Assembly (NCBI GenBank): GCA_025464915.1
Contig: JAODNF010000422.1
Location: 1-5,197 of the forward strand
Length of the DNA: 5,197 nt
DNA from: Frankiales bacterium
Lineage (GTDB): Bacteria; Actinomycetota; Actinomycetes; Mycobacteriales; SCTD01
Direction: 5' to 3'
The notes beneath the pieces are model-generated. The model saw only the letters and a list, made by a program, of their open reading frames with translations. It did not search any database and was not told the origin of the DNA. Within the stretch, counting starts at the first letter, position 1, and every line of letters begins with the position of its first letter. Below, piece by piece: positions 1-5,197 of this stretch. A program made the position numbers and the translations under genes.

Positions 1-9
1 AGGCGAGAC

Positions 10-38
10 GTGCCAGAAACAGGAACGTGTTCTAGTAT
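10..38 (+). promoter_or_regulatory. Putative sigma-70-type promoter of the catabolic operon
   Basis: GTGCCA at 10-15 matches the -35 consensus TTGACA at four of six bases. TAGTAT at 33-38 matches the -10 consensus TATAAT at four of six, including the key T1, A2 and T6. The spacer is exactly 17 bases. Transcription would start near 45, leaving a short leader of about 24 bases that contains the ribosome binding site of the first gene. This is inferred from motif matching only. The placement is supported by an operator-like palindrome lying in the spacer and over the -10. Confidence 0.5.
21..34. promoter_or_regulatory. KstR-like operator palindrome
   Basis: The 14 bases AGGAACGTGTTCTA contain a perfect GAAC/GTTC inverted repeat around a two-base centre. 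They fit the published mycobacterial KstR pattern TnnAACnnGTTnnA except for the first base (A instead of T). KstR is a TetR-family repressor of cholesterol catabolism genes, released by steroid-derived CoA ligands. The site sits between the predicted -35 and -10 and covers the first two bases of the -10, where a bound repressor would block RNA polymerase. The match is seen directly. The identity of the regulator is inferred, since other TetR proteins can bind similar palindromes. Confidence 0.6.
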
Positions 39-50
39 TCCACAGACCCG

Positions 51-59
51 AGGGGAAGG
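51..59 (+). promoter_or_regulatory. Ribosome binding site of the acyl-CoA dehydrogenase gene
   Basis: The purine run AGGGGAAGG ends nine bases before the ATG at 69. It is a good Shine-Dalgarno sequence at normal spacing, and it supports ATG 69 as the start of the first gene rather than a later internal start. Confidence 0.65.
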
Positions 60-68
60 CACCTGCAG

Positions 69-2237
69 ATGTCGATCGGCGTGACCGAGGACCACGAGGC
101 ACTGGCGGCATCGGTCCGCGGATGGGCCGAGCGAGTGGGTCTGCTGTCCAGCAACCGCGAGGCGTTCGAGTCCGAGCAGGCACGCCCGGCCTGGTGGCCG
201 GCGCTCGCCGAGCAGGGACTGCTGGGCCTGCACGTCGCCGAGGAGCTCGGCGGTTCCGGCGGCGGCGGGGTGGAGCTCGCGGTCACGGTCGAGGAGCTCG
301 GCCGCGCCCTGGCTCATGGCCCGGTGCTGCCGACCCTGCTCACGTCCCTCGTGCTCTCGCAGGCGGGAGGTACGGCCGCCAAGGAGCTGCTCCCGGCGCT
401 CACCGACGGCACCTCGACAGGTGCCGTCGCCCTGACGGACGGGCTCACCGCGACGGCGACCGACGACGGCTTCGCGGTCAGCGGCTCCGTCGCCGACGTC
501 CTCGGTGCCTCGCTCGCCGACCTCCTCGTCCTCGGTGCCGACGACACCTGGTTCGTCGTCGACGCCGCACAGGTCGAGGTCGTGGAGCAGACCGGTCTCG
601 ACGGGGCCCGCCGCCCCGCCACCGTCACGCTCGACCGCGTGCCCGTCGCCGGCGCGCGCGTCCTGACGGGTCTGACGAAGGACTCGGTCCGCTCGCTCGC
701 GGGCGTGCTCGCCGCAGCTGAGGCGTGCGGCATCGCCGGCTGGTGCCTCGACATCGCGTCGGAGTACGCCGCGACCCGCGAGCAGTTCGGCAGGAAGATC
801 GGAGCGTTCCAGGGCGTCAAGCACAAGTGCGCCGAGATGCTCGTCCGCGCGGAGCAGGCCTACGCGACCACCTGGGACGCCGCGCGGGCCCTGGACGAGG
901 CACGGTCCCCGGAGCGCGAGCTCTCGGTCGCCATCGCCGTCTCGATGGCCATCACGGCCGCCGTCGACAACGCCAAGGACTGCATCCAGGTCCTCGGCGG
1001 CATCGGCTACACCTGGGAGCACGATGCCCACCTGTTCTTCAAGCGGGCGCTGTCACTGCGTGCCTGGGTCGGCTCGGCGTCCACCTGGAGGGGGATCGCG
1101 TGCGACCTCGCGCTCCAGGGTGCGCGTCGCAAGCTCGAGCTCGACCTCGGGGACACCAGCGCCCTCCGCGCCGAGGTGCAGTCGTTCCTGTCCTCCCTGC
1201 CGGAGGACCCGAAGCAGCGTCGCGTCGCCATCGCCGACGCCGGGTTCCAGACGCCGCACTGGCCGGCGCCGTGGGGCCGCAACGCCTCGGCGGTCGAGCA
1301 GCTGGTCATCGACGAGGAGTTCGCGAGCGCCGGCGTGAGCCGGGCCGACCTCGTCATCGGTGGCTGGGCGGCGCCGACGATCGTGGCTCACGGCACGGCC
1401 GAGCAGGCCGAGCGCTTCGTGCGCCCCACCCTGCACGGCGACATCGTCTGGTGCCAGCTGTTCTCCGAGCCCGGCGCCGGCTCGGACCTGTCCGGGCTGG
1501 TGACCAGGGCCGAGAAGGTCGAGGGCGGTTGGAAGATCAACGGCCAGAAGGTCTGGACGTCCGTCGCGCAGCTCGCCCACTGGGGCATCCTGCTCGCGCG
1601 CACCAGCGGCAACGGCAAGGGCCCGGACCGCTCCAAGGGCATCACGTACTTCCTGCTCGACATGAAGAGCGCCGGCGTGGACATCCGCCCGCTGCGCGAG
1701 ATCACCGGTCACGCCGCGTTCAACGAGGTGTTCCTCGACGACGTCTTCGTCCCGGACGACTGCGTCGTCGGGTCCGTCGACGGCGGCTGGAAGCTCGCCC
1801 GCACGACCCTCGCCAACGAGCGGGTCGCGATGTCGGGTGGCTCACGCTTCAACAAGGGCATGGAGGGCCTGCTGCAGGACGTCATCGCGGCAGGTGGTCC
1901 CGAGCCGCTGCTGCGCGACAAGCTCGGACACCTCGTGGGCGAGGCGTTCGGCCAGTCCCTGCTGGCGTTCCGCACCACCTTGCGCCAGCTCTCCGGCGCC
2001 GAGCCAGGCTCCGCCTCGAGCGTCCGCAAGCTCGTGGGCATGCGGCACCAGCAGGACGTCGCCGAGCTGCGGTTCGAGATCCGCGGCAGCGCCGGCGTCT
2101 CGCGCGACGGCGACCTTCTCCAGCTCTCGCAAGACCTGCTCCAGACCCGCTGCCTCACGATCGCCGGCGGCACCAGTGAGGTCCTCAAGAACGTCGTCGC
2201 CGAGCGCATCCTCGGCCTGCCCAGGGATCTGCCATGA
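69..2237 (+). CDS. Fused two-domain acyl-CoA dehydrogenase (FadE34/FadE6-like)
   Basis: This 722-aa protein is two acyl-CoA dehydrogenase modules in one chain, against about 380-400 aa for a single-module enzyme. Such enzymes use FAD to make the alpha,beta double bond in acyl-CoA esters in the cytosol. The N-terminal module (about 1-350) has an eroded FAD-contacting middle domain but keeps R237-E-Q-F-G241 and Q307-V-L-G-G-I-G-Y314. The C-terminal module (about 360-722) has an intact middle domain, FSEPGAGSD at 465-473 and NGQKVWTS at 491-498, plus LANERV with Glu584 as the likely catalytic base. In the classic C-terminal base region it reads GGTSE (700-704), with no Glu at the MCAD-type position. 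Length and organisation match mycobacterial FadE34 and other fused FadE proteins, some of which act on steroid side chains. The start is supported by the AGGGGAAGG site. It heads a coupled operon behind a KstR-like operator. The family is clear; the exact substrate is not. Confidence 0.93.
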   Translation: MSIGVTEDHEALAASVRGWAERVGLLSSNREAFESEQARPAWWPALAEQGLLGLHVAEELGGSGGGGVELAVTVEELGRALAHGPVLPTLLTSLVLSQAGGTAAKELLPALTDGTSTGAVALTDGLTATATDDGFAVSGSVADVLGASLADLLVLGADDTWFVVDAAQVEVVEQTGLDGARRPATVTLDRVPVAGARVLTGLTKDSVRSLAGVLAAAEACGIAGWCLDIASEYAATREQFGRKIGAFQGVKHKCAEMLVRAEQAYATTWDAARALDEARSPERELSVAIAVSMAITAAVDNAKDCIQVLGGIGYTWEHDAHLFFKRALSLRAWVGSASTWRGIACDLALQGARRKLELDLGDTSALRAEVQSFLSSLPEDPKQRRVAIADAGFQTPHWPAPWGRNASAVEQLVIDEEFASAGVSRADLVIGGWAAPTIVAHGTAEQAERFVRPTLHGDIVWCQLFSEPGAGSDLSGLVTRAEKVEGGWKINGQKVWTSVAQLAHWGILLARTSGNGKGPDRSKGITYFLLDMKSAGVDIRPLREITGHAAFNEVFLDDVFVPDDCVVGSVDGGWKLARTTLANERVAMSGGSRFNKGMEGLLQDVIAAGGPEPLLRDKLGHLVGEAFGQSLLAFRTTLRQLSGAEPGSASSVRKLVGMRHQQDVAELRFEIRGSAGVSRDGDLLQLSQDLLQTRCLTIAGGTSEVLKNVVAERILGLPRDLP

Positions 2238-3253
2238 CCACTGACCTGAAGCTCGGCTACCAGTTCGGCTACTGGTCCGGCGAGGGCCCCGGCGACATGA
2301 TCGCCCCGGCAAAGCTCGCGGAGGACCTCGGCTTCGACTCGGTGTGGACGGCGGAGTCCTGGGGGAGTGACGCCTTCACGCCGCTGTCGTGGATCGGTGC
2401 GCACACCAGCCGCATCCAGCTCTGCACCGGGCTCGTGCAGCTCTCCGCCCGGACCCCGGCTGGCACGGCCATGAGCGCCATGACGCTCGACCGCCTTTCC
2501 GGCGGGCGGATGAACCTCGGCCTCGGCGTCAGCGGCCCTCAGGTCGTCGAGGGGTGGTACGGCCAGCCGTTCCCGAAGCCGCTCGCGCGCACCCGCGAGT
2601 ACGTCCAGATCTGCCGCGACATCTGGCGCCGCGAGGGGCCGGTCACCAACGACGGGCCGCACTACCCCCTGCCCTACCCGGGGGGCACCGGTCTCGGCAA
2701 GCCGCTCAAGGCCAACATCCACCCGCTGCGGCCCGACATCCCGATCTACCTGGGCGCCGAGGGCCCGAAGAACGTCGAGCTCGCGTGCGAGATCGGCGAC
2801 GGCTGGCTGCCCATCTTCTTCCACGTCGAGAACGCGCCGGCGGTCTACGCGGACGCTCTCGCGAAGGCCAAGCCCGGCTTCGAGATCGCCTGCCCCGTCA
2901 CGGTCGTCGTCAACGACGACACCCAGGCGGCGATCGACTGGGTGAAGCTGACCATGTCGTTCTACATCGGCGGCATGGGCGCCAAGGACAAGAACTTCCA
3001 CCTCGACGTCGTCTCGCGCTTCGGCTTCGAGGAGGAGGCGCACAAGGTGCAGGAGCTGTTCCTGGCAGGCGACCGCGAGGGCGCGCAGAAGGCCGTGCCC
3101 GACGAGCTCTGCGACGGCATCGCGCTCTGCGGCCCGCTCGACCGCATCCAGGAGCGACTCGAGCTCTGGCGGCAGTCGCCCGTCACGACGCTGATCCTCG
3201 GCGGCGCCACGGACCCCACGCACCTCAAGGCGCTCGCCGACATGGTCCGCTAG
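2234..3253 (+). CDS. LLM-class F420-dependent oxidoreductase, Rv3520c-like
   Basis: This 339-aa protein has the luciferase-like monooxygenase (TIM-barrel) fold typical of enzymes that use reduced or oxidised coenzyme F420. Visible landmarks are the first strand LGYQFGYW (7-14), AEDLGFDSVWTAESWGSD (29-46), the strand and helix region QLSARTP (69-75), DRLSGGR (86-92) followed by GLGVSGPQVVEGWYG (96-110), LGAEGPKN (173-180) and DGW (189-191). From memory these closely follow M. tuberculosis Rv3520c, which lies in the cholesterol catabolism region. The start ATG overlaps the dehydrogenase stop (ATGA), with AGGGA at 2223-2227 six bases upstream. Co-expression with an acyl-CoA dehydrogenase suggests an acyl-CoA or steroid intermediate as substrate. 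The reaction is unknown, and use of FMN instead of F420 cannot be fully excluded. Confidence 0.9.
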   Translation: MTTDLKLGYQFGYWSGEGPGDMIAPAKLAEDLGFDSVWTAESWGSDAFTPLSWIGAHTSRIQLCTGLVQLSARTPAGTAMSAMTLDRLSGGRMNLGLGVSGPQVVEGWYGQPFPKPLARTREYVQICRDIWRREGPVTNDGPHYPLPYPGGTGLGKPLKANIHPLRPDIPIYLGAEGPKNVELACEIGDGWLPIFFHVENAPAVYADALAKAKPGFEIACPVTVVVNDDTQAAIDWVKLTMSFYIGGMGAKDKNFHLDVVSRFGFEEEAHKVQELFLAGDREGAQKAVPDELCDGIALCGPLDRIQERLELWRQSPVTTLILGGATDPTHLKALADMVR

Positions 3254-3837
3254 TGGAGAAGCTCGACCTGCTGGTCTGGGACGACCAGCCCATGACGGTC
3301 GACGTCCCCGGTCTTCGCTCGCTGACGGTCTCCACGGCTGCCGGTCTCGAGAAGCCCTCCATCCTCATGGGTCGCGGCTCGGAGCTGAAGGCGCTCCTGG
3401 AGCTGTGGGTCGACAGCTACGACGTCTGGCGCGACGTCGTCGACCAGGTCCCCGGAGATCTCTACCTCGTCACGTCGTCCGAGCCCCAGCAGCGGTCCGA
3501 CACGCCTGGGCTGCTCACGCACCTCTCGTTCTTCCCGAAGCCTGACCGGCTTACGGATGCCGAGTTCTTCCGCGGCTGGCACGAGGTCCACACCCCGACG
3601 ACGGGCGACCTGCACCCGCTCCGGCAGGGCTACACGCGCGACGCTGTTGCCCGGGCCCTCACCGACTCGCCGCCGGTCCGCGGGATCGTGTCGGAGTACT
3701 TCGTGACCGAGGACTACCTCGACCCGTCCCGCCTGTTCGGCAGCAAGGAAGCCCTTCAGGCCTCCGTCGAGGAGCTGCCGCTCTACGCCGACTTCGCGGA
3801 CGTCTCGTCCTGCCCCCTCTACGCCTTGGAGCCGTGA
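3253..3837 (+). CDS. EthD-domain protein (dimeric alpha/beta barrel)
   Basis: This 194-aa protein starts at GTG in a TAGTG overlap with the preceding stop. No good Shine-Dalgarno sequence lies upstream, so it probably depends on translational coupling. A later ATG at 3292 (residue 14) has a weak GGGA ten bases before it, but starting there would remove LDLLVW (4-9), which looks like a first beta strand. Residues about 87-165 carry the EthD pattern: strand LLTHLSFFPKP (87-97), then LTDAEFFRGWHEVHTPT (100-116) with W109 and H113, then a second strand around GIVSEYF. The N-terminal 85 residues may be a second, diverged copy of the same ferredoxin-like fold, with helix-like ELKALLELWVDSYDVW (44-59). 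EthD-type proteins are small enzymes or accessory proteins in ether, polyketide and aromatic degradation. The specific role here is not known. Confidence 0.78.
   Translation: MEKLDLLVWDDQPMTVDVPGLRSLTVSTAAGLEKPSILMGRGSELKALLELWVDSYDVWRDVVDQVPGDLYLVTSSEPQQRSDTPGLLTHLSFFPKPDRLTDAEFFRGWHEVHTPTTGDLHPLRQGYTRDAVARALTDSPPVRGIVSEYFVTEDYLDPSRLFGSKEALQASVEELPLYADFADVSSCPLYALEP
3828..3831 (+). promoter_or_regulatory. Ribosome binding site deciding the SnoaL-like start
   Basis: GGAG ends five bases before ATG 3837 but only two bases before the alternative GTG 3834. This spacing favours the ATG, which overlaps the preceding TGA stop by one base. Confidence 0.5.
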
Positions 3838-4250
3838 TGCTGGACCTGCAGGAGCTCTCCGACCGTCTCGAGATCCAGGACCTCCAGGTCCGCTACAGCC
3901 AGCTGCTCGACAGGTTCGCGTTCGACGACATGGACGCGCTGTTCACCGACGACGCGATCCTCGACTACAGCCAGACCGGTGCGGCGAAGGGCACCTGGCC
4001 CGAGCAGAAGGCCTTCATCGCGAACGCCTTTCAGGGCTTCAAGGGCACGCAGCACATCCTCGGCCTTCCGAGCATCACCGTCTCCGGCGACAGGGCGACG
4101 GCCCGCACCATCTGCTTCAACCCGATGGTGATCAACGACAAGAAGGTCTTCTACGTCGGCATCTGGTACGACGACGACCTCGTGCGCGTGGACGGCAGCT
4201 GGAAGTTCAAGCAGCGCGTCGAGGAGCTGTCCTTCTTCGACGGCCTCTGA
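3837..4250 (+). CDS. SnoaL-like / NTF2-fold protein
   Basis: This 137-aa protein matches the SnoaL-like group of the NTF2 superfamily in length and pattern. An N-terminal helix LSDRLEIQDLQVRYSQLLD (7-25) is followed by DDMDALFTDDAILDYS (30-45), a conserved-looking QHILG (72-76), and a C-terminal strand region GSWKFKQRVEELSFF. The cone-shaped fold holds ketosteroid isomerase, scytalone dehydratase, limonene epoxide hydrolase and polyketide cyclases. Asp38/39, Asp43, Tyr44 and His73 are candidate active-site residues by analogy only. There is no signal peptide or membrane segment, so it should be cytosolic. ATG 3837 is preferred over GTG 3834 because of ribosome binding site spacing. As the last gene of the operon it may isomerise, hydrate or dehydrate a product of the upstream enzymes; this is inference. 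A steroid delta-isomerase activity is possible but not shown. Confidence 0.82.
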   Translation: MLDLQELSDRLEIQDLQVRYSQLLDRFAFDDMDALFTDDAILDYSQTGAAKGTWPEQKAFIANAFQGFKGTQHILGLPSITVSGDRATARTICFNPMVINDKKVFYVGIWYDDDLVRVDGSWKFKQRVEELSFFDGL

Positions 4251-4293
4251 ACCCGTTCGTCCCGCACTCGAGGCTGATCGGTCGGGAAGCCTG

Positions 4294-5197
4294 TCAGCTG
4301 CCGGTGGGCGACGGCTCGGCCGAGGCGCTCGGTGTCCCGGAGGGCTCGGCGCTGGGGGAGGTGGTCGCCGGCGTGCTCGTGATCGTCGGGGACGCCGTGG
4401 CGCTGGGCTCCGGGGTCGTGCTCGAGGCAGGGGGTGTGCTCGAAGGAGACGGTGTGGCAGAGGCCGTGGCCTGCGTGACGGTCACCCGGTCGACGAGGCC
4501 GGCGTCGGTCAGGATGGTCAGCACCTGGTGCTGCACGTCGTTCACAACCGCCTGCAGCTGCGCGGGGCCGCGGCCCTGGACCTCTCGTAGCCGGGACATG
4601 GCCGTCTGCAGCGCTCGCTGGTCCGCGGCGCTCGGGGCCTGCGTGAGGGTCACGACCAGCTGGACGGCCATCGCGGTGGTGAGACAGCGGACGCAGCTCC
4701 CGTTGGCAGCCACAGCGGCGTTCACGGGGGTCACGACGTTGCTCTGGCCGACGACGAGCACGACCTGGAAGGACACCGCCACGGTCGTGCACGCCCTGCA
4801 GCTGGCGAGCGCCCAGGCGTCGTTGACGTTGGTCACGGGGGCGCCGTCGGTGACTGTCACGAGCGCGTAGGCGACATCGTAGACCGTGGCGCCGTCCTTG
4901 GTGTTCACGGCCAGGGCCCGCGTCTCCCCGGGACGGACGTCGCTCGGAAGGGCGAAGGGAAGGGCGTGCCCGACGCCGCCGCCGGCCGTCGTGACCACCG
5001 TCCGCAGCGCGCCGCCCTGCTTGGTGACGAGCAGGACCGGGTGGTCCTTCGCGGCCGCGCCGTGGGGGACCATGGCGAGCGCCAGCTGCCGTGCCGGTGC
5101 CGCGTTCGTGCTCCTGCTCTGCGACGCCGCCGAGATCATCGACCCGATGGTCCCGTGCTCGGTGCCGCGGACGGGCGTGTACTGCCCCGAGGGCCAC
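4294..5197 (-). CDS. Partial gene: C-terminal part of a possible M50-like peptide zinc metalloprotease family protein
   Basis: The reading frame stays open to the right edge, so the start lies outside. ATG at 5139 is internal, because the upstream in-frame residues (such as SGQYTPVRGTEHGTIGS) look like family sequence. The 300 visible residues contain RQLALAMVP, ALAVNTKDGATVYDVAYALV and NDAWALASCRACTTVAVSF, then a second Cys pair in NGSCVRCLTTAMAVQLVVTL, a helical stretch, and a tail of about 55 residues that is almost entirely Ser, Thr, Pro and Ala. From memory, similar segments form the C-terminal region of actinobacterial proteins annotated as putative peptide zinc metalloprotease (YydH-like), whose membrane and HExxH parts would be upstream and cannot be seen here. 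The CxxC pairs (codons at 4789-4800 and 4684-4695) may form disulfides outside the membrane. It is convergent with the operon, with 43 bases between, and looks functionally unrelated. Confidence 0.6.
   Translation of the reverse strand, partial: WPSGQYTPVRGTEHGTIGSMISAASQSRSTNAAPARQLALAMVPHGAAAKDHPVLLVTKQGGALRTVVTTAGGGVGHALPFALPSDVRPGETRALAVNTKDGATVYDVAYALVTVTDGAPVTNVNDAWALASCRACTTVAVSFQVVLVVGQSNVVTPVNAAVAANGSCVRCLTTAMAVQLVVTLTQAPSAADQRALQTAMSRLREVQGRGPAQLQAVVNDVQHQVLTILTDAGLVDRVTVTQATASATPSPSSTPPASSTTPEPSATASPTITSTPATTSPSAEPSGTPSASAEPSPTGS

Noticed and set aside
21..34. LexA (SOS box) reading of the GAAC/GTTC palindrome
   Set aside because: The actinobacterial SOS box has four bases between GAAC and GTTC; here there are two, which fits the KstR-type spacing instead.
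725..2179. Long plus-strand frame (484 codons) inside the dehydrogenase gene
   Set aside because: The translation is dominated by Arg, Gly, His and Pro, which is typical of an out-of-frame shadow of a high-GC gene.
1709..3223. Long minus-strand open frame (504 codons) opposite the first two operon genes
   Set aside because: It lies antisense to two well-supported enzyme genes, its translation is Arg/Asp/Leu-rich low-complexity sequence with no recognisable domain, and such frames are expected in high-GC DNA.
2389..3252. Upstream in-frame extension of the EthD gene across the F420 oxidoreductase gene
   Set aside because: The frame is open, but the translated sequence before 3253 is Arg/Pro-rich shadow; protein-like composition begins at the GTG at 3253.
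4243..4292. Possible terminator hairpins in the convergent gap (GCCTC/GAGGC, TCCCG/CGGGA, AGGCT/AGCCT)
   Set aside because: Each stem is only five base pairs with a loop of 12 to 22 bases, they are mutually exclusive, and no T-tract follows on either strand.
4304..4870. Plus-strand frame of 188 codons opposite the partial minus-strand gene
   Set aside because: It has no start context or recognisable domain, and its Val/Thr/Gly richness mirrors the Ser/Thr/Pro tail coded on the other strand.
4151..5197. Minus-strand frame of 348 codons overlapping the partial gene at the right edge
   Set aside because: It runs antisense into the SnoaL-like gene and is Arg/Gly-rich. The alternative minus-strand frame ending at 4294 has a normal composition and family-like motifs.
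1..5197. RNA genes, CRISPR arrays, insertion sequences, attachment sites
   Set aside because: No tRNA-like cloverleaf, regularly spaced repeats, transposase-like protein or terminal inverted repeats were found on reading through both strands.

Overview
The window is high-GC DNA with strong G/C bias at third codon positions. Together with a fused two-domain acyl-CoA dehydrogenase, a coenzyme F420-dependent oxidoreductase and a KstR-type operator, this points to an actinobacterium, probably of the Nocardioides/Mycobacterium/Rhodococcus sort. The genus cannot be fixed from the sequence alone.

Layout. Bases 1-68 hold a compact promoter region: a plausible -35/-10 pair with an inverted repeat (AAC-GT-GTT core) between and over the -10, then a purine-rich ribosome binding site. 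Next comes a tightly packed four-gene plus-strand operon (69-4250). It encodes a 722-aa fused acyl-CoA dehydrogenase resembling the FadE34/FadE6 type, a 339-aa luciferase-like F420-dependent oxidoreductase of the Rv3520c type, a 194-aa EthD-domain (dimeric alpha/beta barrel) protein, and a 137-aa SnoaL/NTF2-like protein. Each junction overlaps its neighbour by one to four bases (ATGA, TAGTG, TGATG), so translation is probably coupled throughout. After a 43-base convergent gap, a minus-strand gene (4294-5197) ends; its start lies beyond the right edge. The visible 300 residues form an extracytoplasmic-looking domain with two CxxC pairs and a Ser/Thr/Pro-rich tail. It resembles the C-terminal part of actinobacterial proteins annotated as putative peptide zinc metalloproteases.

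How the genes may work together. The operator, the dehydrogenase type and the Rv3520c-like partner all suggest a catabolic operon for a steroid or a similar polycyclic or branched acyl-CoA, derepressed when a steroid-derived ligand binds a KstR-like TetR repressor. The dehydrogenase would desaturate the acyl-CoA. The F420 enzyme and the two small barrel or cone-fold proteins would act on the same or neighbouring intermediates, but their reactions cannot be read from the sequence. The combination with EthD and SnoaL proteins is the part most worth following up. The minus-strand gene looks unrelated to this pathway.
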